DNA from: Moorena sp. SS36440bin_2
GTDB lineage: Bacteria; Cyanobacteriota; Cyanobacteriia; Cyanobacteriales; Coleofasciculaceae
Assembly (NCBI GenBank): GCA_011524395.1
Contig: WTKN01000181.1
Span: forward strand, 20,665-78,263
Length of the DNA stretch: 57,599 nucleotides
Direction of reading: 5' to 3'
How positions within the stretch are numbered: the first letter of the stretch is position 1; each line of letters opens with the position of its first letter. The position numbers and the translations under genes were made by a program. Under the pieces are notes generated by a model. The model was not told the DNA's origin and did not search any database. It was given only the letters and a program-made list of their open reading frames with translations. This document shows positions 29,633-38,488 of the stretch, piece by piece.

Positions 29633-30447
29633 CACTTCAATTAATAAGGATTAAAACTGTTTGATAGTCAGTGATGTAGGGGGAGGTTGCTTATAGAGTC
29701 TGGGTTTTAACTTATTTCGTCGCACCCTTAATTTAAACTCCTTATTATGGAGATGGATATAATTTTATACAACTAGTCGATAGTTTCGCTAAATTTATAA
29801 AATCATCAGTTTTTTAACTGAACGAATTATGAGTCACTTGAGTTAATTCAATGAGACTAATTCGTCAGATTTTACTGACTAAATTGGCTATTTTTTTAGC
29901 AAATTACTTGGTATGTATGGTAGTCGTACACAACTATTGATTTGAGCTGTCGTTACTTTGACCAGACTGTAGCAAAACCACTACATCATTTACTACTACT
30001 GATCTGTATCAAAACGATCTGAGGATTTTTTGGTGTGCTGATAAATCAGTATTTAGTTTTATGATCTATTTGGCAATTATATATAGTTAAGCATAGTGTG
30101 TTCACCAACTAACTAGTTGGATTGGAATCGTTACCCTTGATTCCCTATATATATTACTTCAATCGCATTGATTAAATCCCCTAACCTAGGATATAATAAT
30201 TTTTTTTAGCAAATAAATTGTTGGGGTTTTTAACATCATAAAAACTTACTAAATTTTAGTTTAACAACTAATTATTAACTACACCTTCAAAACTATAAAT
30301 CCGGATAGTTATTCAAAATTGAGTAGCCACTTAATTTAGAAAACGCTATTACTAGTTTGTGAATACTTTGTGAATAGTATAAAATGAAAAAAGGGTGAAA
30401 TTTTTCCCAGACAAATTTTTCAGAGAACACTTAAGAATACCGAAATC

Positions 30448-30476
30448 ACCGGACATCATATTAGATCATGTCCGGT
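30448..30476. repeat. Hairpin (9-bp perfect inverted repeat)
   Basis: ACCGGACAT (30448-30456) and ATGTCCGGT (30468-30476) are perfectly complementary with an 11-base loop. No T-run follows, so it may be a protein or RNA signal or a relic of a mobile element rather than a terminator. Confidence 0.5.
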
Positions 30477-30762
30477 TAATTAGTTCTCAACCTAAATAGT
30501 CTCTGGATTTTTGATAATGGGTAATGGGTAATTGTCAACTACTTTTTACCCTTTTTACCAATGAAGCAATCGGAGATAAGTTTTTTAACTGTGTTAATAA
30601 ACTTAACGTTTATCAAACCATTTCTTGATGCATCGCTTTCTTTTCCCTGTTCCCTTGTCCGAAGTTCCCTGATCTGAACAGTGAATTTTAATTGTGTCAG
30701 ACTACTTACCAATTACCCGGAAATGGATCTGATAAATAGTCAACGAAATAGGAAATAAGTTA

Positions 30763-30888
30763 TTAATTTTGGGCTCTAATAGTCTTGGTAACAAAACGCA
30801 ACAGAATATTGATGGGAAGCATAATTCCAATCAAAATGGTAGTGCTAACTAGTAGATAGGGATTGTTTGGTACCCCATATTCCGCACT
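30763..30888 (-). pseudogene. C-terminal relic of an unidentified membrane protein
   Basis: A minus-strand stretch of 41 codons ends in a proper TAA and reads like a protein C terminus: SAEYGVPNNPYLLVST, a hydrophobic segment ILIGIMLPINILL, and a basic tail RFVTKTIRAQN. An in-frame TGA stands immediately upstream and no start codon is present. The composition is that of a membrane helix with a positive-inside tail, as in a transporter permease C terminus. The parent family was not recognised. It may instead be chance. Confidence 0.35.
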
Positions 30889-31487
30889 TCAAAGTGTAGT
30901 TTGGAAGCTACTGGGTATCGCTACGGGAAAACAAAAACCGAGAACTGCTTCATTTAGAACACCTTAAGTATTACTAATCAACAATATCACCAGAATCCCC
31001 AGAGTATAGATACTAGAGTCTACATACTACACGAATATTACAAACTGACGTGGGGACTATCGGTTCACAGTCTATCGCCCTGATCTTGATCCCTGACTCC
31101 CAGAGGCACTGCATCTAGACTGTAATACACCCATAATTTGATACAGCCAAAATTTTATATCCCAAAGGAATCATTACAAATGTGACCTTGCACTGTCAAT
31201 GACAAGCTGTAGCCAATGTCTCAGAGGATTTCGCTACATCGTGGGGCTATCTGCTGGGCATTTAGCCCACTAATCTACCGGTTTATTGAGACTATTATCA
31301 ATTAACCTGAAATTTGACGGCAAAATTTGCCCAAAAATAAGTTTAAGCTTTAAATTATACTTATTTTTATTTAAATTGTAAAGTGTTCAATGTAACTAAT
31401 TGACTAGCCTGTGATCTAACTATCCATTCCGTGCCATACTGGAATAAAGCTAAGTAGTCGGACAAAAGTAAATTTAACTGTTGAAAT

Positions 31488-31529
31488 AGGGAGCACGGAG
31501 CAGGGAGCACGGAGCAGCGAGCATAGGGA
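31488..31529. repeat. Heptamer tandem repeat (GGGAGCA/CGGAGCA)
   Basis: Five or six 7-base units (GGGAGCA, CGGAGCA, GCGAGCA) are in tandem in the gene-free region before the AAA ATPase gene. Confidence 0.8.
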
Positions 31530-31814
31530 CTTTTGGTAACTTTATAAAAGTTAATACAGCGATGCATCGCTGTTTACAAATCATTTGCAAATTCTTAGCA
31601 GTTATCAATTGGGTGAGGTACTTCCGTCTTCAGTTTTAGGGAGTAGGCAGTAGGGAGCAGAAATTCTCCCGCGCAAGGGAGTAATAAAATTGAATGAACC
31701 TCATCGGTACGATCAACCCTATATATTTCTTATAATTATTCAAACAATTGATATACCTTGCTTGTGGTCATTTCTGACTCACAACCATCAAGAATCGGTG
31801 CATAGAGTAGGACG

Positions 31815-33119
31815 ATGACAGTAGATCAGCTCATAGATGTACTCACAGTTATGGGGTACACTAAATTGACTTCCCTTCAGAAATGGATTCTATATCAAAC
31901 CTGGGAAGAAAAAACCTATACCGAGATGGCGGAGGAAATACACTACGGTAGTGAATATCTCAGGAGAATCGCTTCTAAGTTATGGCTATTGCTCAGCAAT
32001 ATTTTTGACAAACCAATCACTAAGGGCAACTTCAAACCAGTTTTAGCTAGCATTCCTCTGAATCCCTTACACCAACAGCGAATCGAGCAATATTACCAAT
32101 CCTTGAGCCAATGCCCAACTTTTCCAATTGGAGTAGTCCCACTGTCATCAGCCTTTTACATTAAACGTCCCCCTGTGGAAGAAATGGCTTACCAAGCCAT
32201 TGAGCAACTTGGAAGCTTAATCCTGATTAGATCCCCAAAAGAGACCGGTAAAACCTCTTTGATGCTGCGGATAATAGACCGGGCAAAATCCCTGGGTTAC
32301 CTAACAGTATCGATTAATTTTGCCCAAGCAGAAAGAGGCATTTTAAGTAATTTAGATCGGCTATTACGCTGGTTGTGTGCTAATCTATGTAATCAACTGA
32401 TGCTTGCCAACCAACTAGATGACTATTGGGATCAGGACATCGGCAGCAAAGTAAGCTGTAGCTCTTTTTTTCAAGGACATATCTTACAGTCCCTTGAACA
32501 GCCCCTAGTTTTGGCGGTGGATGAATTGAATCGGCTACTTGAGCATACCGAAACCGCTCTTGACTTTTTTCCTCTGTTGCGATCTTGGTCTGAGGCTGCC
32601 AAACACGTGACACCTTGGCAAAAGCTGCGGCTTGTGGTAGCTTACTCCACAGAAGTTGATATTCCTGTTAAAATAGCTGACTATTTATCGAATTTAGGAT
32701 TGCCCATTGAATTACCCCAGTTTGACCCTCAACAAATTCAGCAGTTAGCCCAGCTTTATGGACTCGATTGGTTTAAAGGTCAACCTAGCGAGAAATTAAT
32801 CGCTATGGTGGGGGGGCATCCGAAATTAGTGCAGCTTGCTCTCTATCACTTGGCTTGCCAAAATCTTAGCCTAGAAAAACTTCTTGAGCAAGCACCTACC
32901 CGAGACGGAATTTATAGGGATCATCTGCTGCTAAAATTAACTAGACTTAGGGAAAATCCTGAGTTATTCACTTTCTTCAACAAGGTGATTCAAACAGATA
33001 GAGGTGTTGAGTTAGATTCAATCTTAATTAATAGATTAAAGAATCTAGGTTTGATAACCTTTGACGGCAATCAAGTCATGCCAAGTTGTGATTTATATCG
33101 TCAGTATTTCTTAGCATAG
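31815..33119 (+). CDS. vMAP-N0 HTH plus AAA-like ATPase
   Basis: A 434-residue predicted STAND/AAA-like NTPase. Residues 1-75 resemble the N-terminal helix-turn-helix module of vWA-MoxR-associated proteins (LTSLQKWILYQTWEEKTYTE, then a KLWLLLSNIF helix). From about 105 on it matches the cyanobacterial AAA-like family, with P-loop RSPKETGKTS (139-148) and Walker B LVLAVDELNR (231-240). The end (about 370-434) looks like a winged-helix segment. Relatives usually carry WD40, CHAT or other effector parts; none is present here, and the next gene (tmk) is unrelated. Role uncertain, perhaps signalling or conflict-related. Confidence 0.8.
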   Translation: MTVDQLIDVLTVMGYTKLTSLQKWILYQTWEEKTYTEMAEEIHYGSEYLRRIASKLWLLLSNIFDKPITKGNFKPVLASIPLNPLHQQRIEQYYQSLSQCPTFPIGVVPLSSAFYIKRPPVEEMAYQAIEQLGSLILIRSPKETGKTSLMLRIIDRAKSLGYLTVSINFAQAERGILSNLDRLLRWLCANLCNQLMLANQLDDYWDQDIGSKVSCSSFFQGHILQSLEQPLVLAVDELNRLLEHTETALDFFPLLRSWSEAAKHVTPWQKLRLVVAYSTEVDIPVKIADYLSNLGLPIELPQFDPQQIQQLAQLYGLDWFKGQPSEKLIAMVGGHPKLVQLALYHLACQNLSLEKLLEQAPTRDGIYRDHLLLKLTRLRENPELFTFFNKVIQTDRGVELDSILINRLKNLGLITFDGNQVMPSCDLYRQYFLA

Positions 33120-33266
33120 CTTAATGAGGAGTGATTTTAGCCAACGCTCATTTGGACGGCTATTGAAAATTAAATTTACTTTGAAAATTAAATTGACTTA
33201 CTACCTGAGCTTGTTCAACCCATTGTTTAAGCTGTAGGCTATCAACATTAGCTCCATTAGTATTAG

Positions 33267-33272
33267 AGGAGG
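33267..33272 (+). promoter_or_regulatory. Ribosome-binding site that fixes the tmk start
   Basis: A full AGGAGG stands five bases before TTG 33278. It overlaps the competing GTG start at 33272, which can hardly be used. Confidence 0.65.
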
Positions 33273-33277
33273 TGGGC

Positions 33278-33961
33278 TTGAGCGGTAAGCTAATTGTTTT
33301 CGAGGGAGTAGAAGGTGGTGGTAAAACTACCCAACTAAAGCGATGCTCAAATTGGCTTCGATCTGGTGGCTTACAAGATTGTCTAGGTACTTTGGCTCAA
33401 ACCATCCCCCTTGTAGTCACTAGAGAACCGGGGGGAACATTATTGGGCACTAAGGTTCGCCAACTGCTACTTGATAAAGATTCCTCACCTATTCACCCTC
33501 GGGCTGAACTTTTACTCTATGCTGCTGATCGGGCTGAACATGTTGAAGAGTTGATTAAGCCACAGTTAGTCAACGGAGCAATTATTTTATGCGATCGCTA
33601 CACAGATTCGACAATTGCCTACCAGGGTTATGGCCGAGGTATTGACTTGAAATTAATTGAGCAGCTTAATCAAATTGCTACCGCTGGACTGGAAAGTGAC
33701 CTCACCCTGTGGCTGGATATTGATGTCGAAATTGGTCTGGAACGGGCGCGACAGCGGGGAAAGGTTGACCGCATGGAGCAAGCTAACTTAGCATTTCACC
33801 GACGAGTGCAGCAGGGATTTCAGCAGTTGTATCAACAAAATCCCGATCGGATGGTTCGGGTAGATGCTAGCTACAGTGAGGAAGAAGTCCATAATTCCAT
33901 TCAGAAGATTTTCCGTGAACGGTTGAGAACATGGTTCCAGGAGCCTTCGATTTTATCCTAG
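33278..33961 (+). CDS. tmk: Thymidylate kinase
   Basis: Phosphorylates dTMP to dTDP with ATP for DNA synthesis. The product (227 residues from the chosen start) begins MSGKLIVFEGVEGGGKTTQL, which includes the P-loop. It also shows the substrate-site TREPGGT, the LYAADRAEH segment and DRYTDSTIAYQG, all typical of the family. The TTG at 33278 is preferred because AGGAGG (33267-33272) lies five bases before it; the upstream GTG at 33272 falls inside that ribosome-binding site. The last 31 bases overlap holB. The pairing of tmk with holB is common in bacteria. Confidence 0.95.
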   Translation: MSGKLIVFEGVEGGGKTTQLKRCSNWLRSGGLQDCLGTLAQTIPLVVTREPGGTLLGTKVRQLLLDKDSSPIHPRAELLLYAADRAEHVEELIKPQLVNGAIILCDRYTDSTIAYQGYGRGIDLKLIEQLNQIATAGLESDLTLWLDIDVEIGLERARQRGKVDRMEQANLAFHRRVQQGFQQLYQQNPDRMVRVDASYSEEEVHNSIQKIFRERLRTWFQEPSILS

Positions 33962-34890
33962 GGCAACACCAAGCGATCGCATTATTGCACGGAGCAATTA
34001 CCACCAAGCGCATTGCCCCTGCCTACCTGTTTGCTGGTCCATCTGGCGTGGGGCGGAATCTGGTAGCACGGGCTTTTATTGAACAGTTGTTTTGTCAAGG
34101 TATCCCAGCTGATTGGCAAGTCTCAATTAAAAAACGACTTATTCAGGGCAATCACCCGGATGTATTGTGGGTAGAGCCAACCTATCTCCACAATGGTACA
34201 CTGGTGTCTGCTACAGAAGCAGTCCAAAAAGGAATTCAGCGTCAGGCACCCCCCCAAATTCGGTTGGAACAAATTCGGGACATTGCTCGGTTTTTGAGTA
34301 ATTCTCCTCTAGAAGCATCGCGCAAGGTGGTGGTGCTAGAGCAGGCAGAAACTATGGCAGAGCCAGCAGCCAATGGTTTGCTGAAGACTCTCGAAGAACC
34401 GGGAAACGCTACGTTGATAGTGATCGCACCTAGCACTGAGGCTTTGTTACCGACCCTCGTGTCTCGCTGTCAGCGGATTCCATTTTATCGCCTGGGGCCG
34501 GAAACTATGATAACAGTGCTGCAGCAAACCGGTCATCAACAGATTTTACAGGAACCATCAGTACTCGCCATTGCCCAAGGAAGTCCGGGGGAAGCGATCG
34601 CTGCTTTTGAGCAACTCCAAGCTATGCCTCCACACTTACTTACCCAACTTACCCAGTTACCCCACACATCCCGTCAAGCGTTGGAACTGGCAAAGGAAAT
34701 CGACAAGAAGCTGGATACCCACACTCAGCTTTGGTTAGTGAAGTATTTACAACACTGCTACTGGCAATCACACACTCAACCAGACATGATTAAAAAGCTA
34801 GAGCAAGCTCGGCGATACCTGCTCAGTTATGCTCAGCCGCGATTGGTTTGGGAGGTAACCCTGTTGGAATTGAGTTTTCTTGAAGCATGA
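33931..34890 (+). CDS. holB: DNA polymerase III delta' subunit
   Basis: The clamp-loader subunit that helps place the sliding clamp on DNA. The 319-residue protein begins ILGQHQAIALLHGAI, has a P-loop-like GPSGVGRN (36-43) and a sensor region NGLLKTLEEPGNATLIVIA with LVSRCQRIPF after it, all diagnostic of delta'. In the P-loop the catalytic Lys is Arg, consistent with a delta' that does not hydrolyse ATP. It overlaps the end of tmk by 31 bases in another frame, so the two are translationally coupled. Confidence 0.93.
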   Translation: MVPGAFDFILGQHQAIALLHGAITTKRIAPAYLFAGPSGVGRNLVARAFIEQLFCQGIPADWQVSIKKRLIQGNHPDVLWVEPTYLHNGTLVSATEAVQKGIQRQAPPQIRLEQIRDIARFLSNSPLEASRKVVVLEQAETMAEPAANGLLKTLEEPGNATLIVIAPSTEALLPTLVSRCQRIPFYRLGPETMITVLQQTGHQQILQEPSVLAIAQGSPGEAIAAFEQLQAMPPHLLTQLTQLPHTSRQALELAKEIDKKLDTHTQLWLVKYLQHCYWQSHTQPDMIKKLEQARRYLLSYAQPRLVWEVTLLELSFLEA

Positions 34891-35478
34891 AGGGTTGATA
34901 GTAAATTATAAAGGGGTGCATCTCAATGCATGCAGTTTGACCTGGTGGTGCGTTACGGGACGCACTGTTCCAACACTTGCTACAGCTTGCGTCTTGGTGA
35001 GCTCGCCCCTAACGCACCCTACCGCACTTTTTTACAAAAATTAGATCACCTATTATAAACCATGAAGAATAAAATGTAAAAGAGTAATTGGGAAGGATCA
35101 AGGATAAAGCTCCATCAAGTATTTGCTAATATTGGATACTTCGGTGTGCTCTTACCATTAAGAATTAAATTCGCATAATTGTCGCACCTGAAGAAAACCC
35201 TACTAATCAAAATCGTTATGACTATGATATATTTGTAAAGGTTCGTAAATAATCAATTAGATTTGATACCATTTGTGTGGTTGGTTACAGATCATGGTGT
35301 GGCCATGAAAATCGGATATTGGGTAGATCATTTTTTTATCCATTAACTCCCTCTCAAGATGTATGTATTTAGCCAGCACTTTGAGAAATAGTATGGGTAG
35401 CACGGTTTGAGGTGACCACCACTTGATCAGCAATCTGTAGCCAACTGACACCCTACACACTTTAAGGAGCATAACTAT
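34891..35478. other. Intergenic region with a GTGCGTTACGG...TAACGCACC element
   Basis: Between holB and the peroxiredoxin gene. It carries the inverted repeat listed at 34948-35024 followed by a T-run, then AT-rich sequence that should contain the peroxiredoxin promoter. No further ORF was recognised. Confidence 0.5.
34948..35024. repeat. Dispersed inverted-repeat element (GTGCGTTA...TAACGCAC)
   Basis: GGTGCGTTACGGG and CCCTAACGCACC form the outer arms, with an inner GACGCAC/TTGCGTC pair. The element is followed by CTACCGCACTTTTTT. Elements with these ends are widespread in cyanobacterial intergenic DNA. This copy follows holB and could also serve as its terminator. Confidence 0.6.
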
Positions 35479-36081
35479 ATGACTACAACAGAAGGATGTC
35501 TCCGGGTAGGCCAACTGGCTCCCGACTTCACGGCCACTGCTGTATTCGAGCAAGAGTTCAAGACAATTAAACTGTCTGACTATGGTGGTAAATACGTCGT
35601 TGTGTTTTTCTATCCCCTAGACTTCACTTTTGTTTGTCCTACCGAAATTACTGCATTTAGCGATCGCTTTGAAGAATTCAAAGAACTAGGTACCGAAGTC
35701 CTTGGCGTCTCTGTTGACAGTGAATTCTCTCACCTGGCTTGGATTCAGACGGACCGCAAAGATGGTGGTGTAGGCGATCTAGCTTATCCTTTGGTTTCTG
35801 ATATCAAAAAAGAAATCAGCACAGCTTACAACGTTCTTGACCCGGAAGCCGGTATTGCCTTGCGTGGTTTATTCATCATCGACAAGGACGGCATAATCCA
35901 GCACGCTACTATCAATAACCTCTCCTTTGGTCGTAGCGTTGACGAAACCCTGCGTACCTTGAAAGCGATTCAATACGTTCAAACTCATCCCGATGAAGTT
36001 TGCCCAGCAGGGTGGCAACCAGGTGACAAAACTATGAACCCTGACCCTGTTAAATCAAAGGTTTACTTTGCTGCGGTATAA
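35479..36081 (+). CDS. Typical 2-Cys peroxiredoxin
   Basis: Reduces hydrogen peroxide and organic peroxides using thioredoxin. The 200-residue product has the peroxidatic Cys53 in [10 protein letters not shown] and the resolving Cys175 in [10 protein letters not shown]. It also has a GGVG motif (96-99) and a C-terminal YF (196-197), the two features linked to hyperoxidation-sensitive peroxiredoxins. AAGGAG stands about ten bases before ATG 35479. A long hairpin at 36134-36170 probably terminates transcription. Confidence 0.96.
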   Translation: MTTTEGCLRVGQLAPDFTATAVFEQEFKTIKLSDYGGKYVVVFFYPLDFTFVCPTEITAFSDRFEEFKELGTEVLGVSVDSEFSHLAWIQTDRKDGGVGDLAYPLVSDIKKEISTAYNVLDPEAGIALRGLFIIDKDGIIQHATINNLSFGRSVDETLRTLKAIQYVQTHPDEVCPAGWQPGDKTMNPDPVKSKVYFAAV

Positions 36082-36133
36082 CGTAACCCCAAATATCTCC
36101 GCCCTCCTACCTTGAAGACGGAGCTGTGATACT

Positions 36134-36170
36134 GGGAAATTGAGTGGGTATAATACCTCTTCAATTTCCC
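36134..36170 (+). terminator. Hairpin terminator downstream of the peroxiredoxin gene
   Basis: GGGAAATTGA (36134-36143) pairs perfectly with TCAATTTCCC (36161-36170). Inside, GGTAT and ATACC (36147-36157) pair again around one base. The T-run is weak, so termination is likely but not certain. Confidence 0.5.
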
Positions 36171-36223
36171 ATTAACATTATGGGAACATTTTGAGGGTAG
36201 TGATAAATCGGCAGTGATACAAT

Positions 36224-36382
36224 ATGGCATTTATAGTAAGCAAGTTTACCATTGCTGAAGCTCGCAAATCTGATCTAATTCCTAATTGGCTAGAGCATAT
36301 AGTACGGAAGAACCGCAAAACAAAAGTTGCTATCCCCTCGCACTACAAAACTCAAGAATGCTCGTTCTTTGTGGCAAAATGA
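36224..36382 (+). CDS. Small ORF of 52 codons, unknown
   Basis: An ATG-to-TGA frame encoding a basic, soluble-looking peptide that begins MAFIVSKFTIAEARKSDLIP and ends CSFFVAK. It lies between the peroxiredoxin gene and a membrane-anchored hypothetical gene, on the same strand. No ribosome-binding site is obvious. Varied residue use makes it more gene-like than the spurious frames around it, but it could be the remnant of a longer gene. No family was recognised. Confidence 0.3.
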   Translation: MAFIVSKFTIAEARKSDLIPNWLEHIVRKNRKTKVAIPSHYKTQECSFFVAK

Positions 36383-36488
36383 TCAAGGAGTCTGTGTCAG
36401 TACCTACAGATGTTGGTTCGCATATAGTGAGTAGGGAGGAGTGTTAACCCATTGAATCAACAAATGGCGCTGCCTGGGAGGAAATACA

Positions 36489-37253
36489 ATGTCAGAAGAG
36501 CAAAAACAGCAGCCAGAAGCGGCAAAGGATGAACCAATTCAAACGCCGCCGACACCATCAGTGACAGATAAATCCGAAGACAGCTTGGAAGCAACAAGTC
36601 AATCACCTCAGACCACTGGCAAGGGAAAGTTATCGTCTTCTGAGCCTAAGTCTGGATTAATGAATCGGTTATTGCCGATTCTTAGTAGTTTTGGCCGGTT
36701 TTGGGATGGCACCTTGACAAAAGTTCGCTCCTTGCTACCGGCAGCTTGGAATGAAAAACTGTCTGATTGGATGTTGACTGGTGCGATCGCAAGCGTGGTA
36801 GTAGTCATTCTATGGACAACACTAGCGCTTCTACCAAAGACACCAGCACAGGTGGCACAAGTTCCTGGTGATACCATTAATTCTCCACAAAATTTGGAAG
36901 TTCCTCAGGAATCACAACTTGTGGAATCCGAACCCATACCCACATCAGAGTTAACTCCTGAACAAAGTCTGATTCTCGCAATTCAAAATCAAATTGCAGG
37001 TATTACGGATCAGTACGGTAATGACCTGATTCAAGCAATTGAGGCCAACTTTATCAAAAGTATGCTCTTGGTCAAGGTCAGTGATGAGTGGTACCAACTC
37101 AACGATGCTCAGCAGAATAGCTTAGCTCAAAGGATGCTGAGTCAGTCTCAAGAATTAGACTTTAGCAAGTTGGAAATTACTGACCTAGAGGGAACGTTAG
37201 TTGCCCGTACTCCTGTGGTAGGGTCAAGTATGGTCATTTTTCCCCGACATTAA
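36489..37253 (+). CDS. Single-pass membrane protein with Pro/Ser-rich N terminus, unknown function
   Basis: A 254-residue protein. Residues 1-60 are hydrophilic and rich in Pro, Ser, Gln and Glu. One membrane helix follows near 96-114 (GAIASVVVVILWTTLALL). A soluble C-terminal domain (about 155-250) contains SLILAIQNQIAGITDQYGND and an SDEWYQLNDAQQ segment. A GGGAGGAAATACA ribosome-binding region precedes ATG 36489. This looks like a conserved cyanobacterial protein of unknown function. A strong hairpin after the stop separates it from the convergent flavoprotein gene. Confidence 0.75.
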   Translation: MSEEQKQQPEAAKDEPIQTPPTPSVTDKSEDSLEATSQSPQTTGKGKLSSSEPKSGLMNRLLPILSSFGRFWDGTLTKVRSLLPAAWNEKLSDWMLTGAIASVVVVILWTTLALLPKTPAQVAQVPGDTINSPQNLEVPQESQLVESEPIPTSELTPEQSLILAIQNQIAGITDQYGNDLIQAIEANFIKSMLLVKVSDEWYQLNDAQQNSLAQRMLSQSQELDFSKLEITDLEGTLVARTPVVGSSMVIFPRH

Positions 37254-37271
37254 TTCTGTTATCTGTTAACG

Positions 37272-37305
37272 GTTGAGGGTTGACTCTTGACTGTCAACCC
37301 TCAAC
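37272..37305. terminator. Bidirectional hairpin between convergent genes
   Basis: GTTGAGGGTTGAC (37272-37284) and GTCAACCCTCAAC (37293-37305) form a perfect 13-bp stem with an 8-base loop. It lies between the stops of two convergent genes. A second, 7-bp GTGATCA/TGATCAC hairpin follows near 37334-37358. Confidence 0.55.
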
Positions 37306-37372
37306 AACTCTAACTATTTAGGTGATAAAAGAGGTGATCAAATCAATAATCTGATCACTCCTTATCTGTCTA

Positions 37373-38488
37373 CTAACCCCCGGCTAATGGGTTCAAGCGC
37401 TTCATGGCACGATTGACCACATCGGAGTAGCGTAATTCCCCACAGAGAATGTTGAGCATGATTTTAGTAGCAGTGGGTTTTTTAACACCGACTTTGTAGC
37501 CAATTCCGGGAAAGCGGTAGAAAGCACCAGCGAGCTTAGCAGCCCAACTCATATCAGTTCCCCGTTCTTCCTGCATGACCTGGGTATAGTTTTCTAAGGC
37601 ATCTGCTTGACCAGTCAAAGCTTGTTGAATGGCCTCAGCTGCTTTCATGCCACTGAACATAGAGGGTCGAATTCCCTCAGCAGTCATGGGATCCACCACA
37701 TAGGCAGCTTCCCCAGCTAATACAGCATTTTGTGTATGCAGCTTTTCCTCACCTTCCCAGACACAGATGGCACCTTCGTGCTGTTTACAGCTACTCAAGT
37801 CTAAGCCGGATTTCTCGGCATAACCTTTGACTAGCTTTTGGATGTCTTTGATGTCACCACCCCGTAAGGAGCCAAGACCAATGGAGTAGCCTTCGGCTTT
37901 AGGAATACTCCAGATAAAACCATTTTTGACCTGACCAAAGTCAAAATGGATCTCCTTACTATTGGTGTCGGATTTGGGCACCTCTAGGGCTAATGCCAAA
38001 CGTGACTTACGTTCTTTGAATCCCAACCATTTTGCCATCGGTCCAGTAGCACCGTCAGCTGCAATCACGTAGCGACCTTCAACAGTGCCATTGACAGTGT
38101 TGACCTGCCAGTGGTCTCCCTTAAACTCTACCCCTGTAACTGCTGTATTATCTCGAATTTCAGCACCTTGTTTTTGGGCTTGTTGGATGAGATAGTGATC
38201 GAAAACATCTCGTTGCACCATCCAAACCGGTTCTTGAGTGTCCAGTTTCACCTGTACTGGGTCATCCATTTTCCAGGTGTAGCGTACACTCTCAGCTTTG
38301 AGAGATATGGCAGGTGTAAAGTCGAAATCAAACCACTGTTGCACTTGTGGGGAAACCGCACCACTACAAGCCTTGTACCGGGGTAAGGATTCTTTTTCTA
38401 GAACCACCACAGACTTTCCAGCTTTAGCCAGGTGATAAGCAGCCGTTCCACCAGCCGGTCCCGCACCAACGATTATGCAGTCAAACAT
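37373..38488 (-). CDS. Geranylgeranyl-reductase-family FAD-dependent oxidoreductase
   Basis: A flavoprotein of 371 residues related to ChlP/geranylgeranyl reductases, which saturate isoprenoid double bonds. It has the FAD-binding GAGPAGG (8-14), an acidic residue ending the second strand (LEKE, near 30-33) and the family motif PRYKACSG (36-43). The second FAD motif reads GEAAYVVDPMTAEGIRPSMFSG in the family pattern (about 273-294). The chlorophyll enzyme ChlP is longer and usually encoded elsewhere, so this is more likely a paralogue acting on another isoprenoid lipid. Substrate unknown. Confidence 0.85.
   Translation of the reverse strand: MFDCIIVGAGPAGGTAAYHLAKAGKSVVVLEKESLPRYKACSGAVSPQVQQWFDFDFTPAISLKAESVRYTWKMDDPVQVKLDTQEPVWMVQRDVFDHYLIQQAQKQGAEIRDNTAVTGVEFKGDHWQVNTVNGTVEGRYVIAADGATGPMAKWLGFKERKSRLALALEVPKSDTNSKEIHFDFGQVKNGFIWSIPKAEGYSIGLGSLRGGDIKDIQKLVKGYAEKSGLDLSSCKQHEGAICVWEGEEKLHTQNAVLAGEAAYVVDPMTAEGIRPSMFSGMKAAEAIQQALTGQADALENYTQVMQEERGTDMSWAAKLAGAFYRFPGIGYKVGVKKPTATKIMLNILCGELRYSDVVNRAMKRLNPLAGG

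Larger units (their letters stand above)
29633..31814. other. Long gene-free region upstream of the exopolysaccharide locus
   Basis: About 2.2 kb, largely AT-rich, between two divergently transcribed genes. It should hold the promoters of the exopolysaccharide locus (minus) and the AAA ATPase (plus). Visible content: a 9-bp hairpin (30448-30476), a short GGGTAAT-type repeat near 30517-30532, a 41-codon hydrophobic coding relic (30763-30888) and heptamer repeats (31488-31529). No intact ORF or RNA gene was recognised. Confidence 0.55.

Noticed and set aside
34242-34436. A minus-strand frame inside holB
   Set aside because: Antisense to the conserved clamp-loader region.
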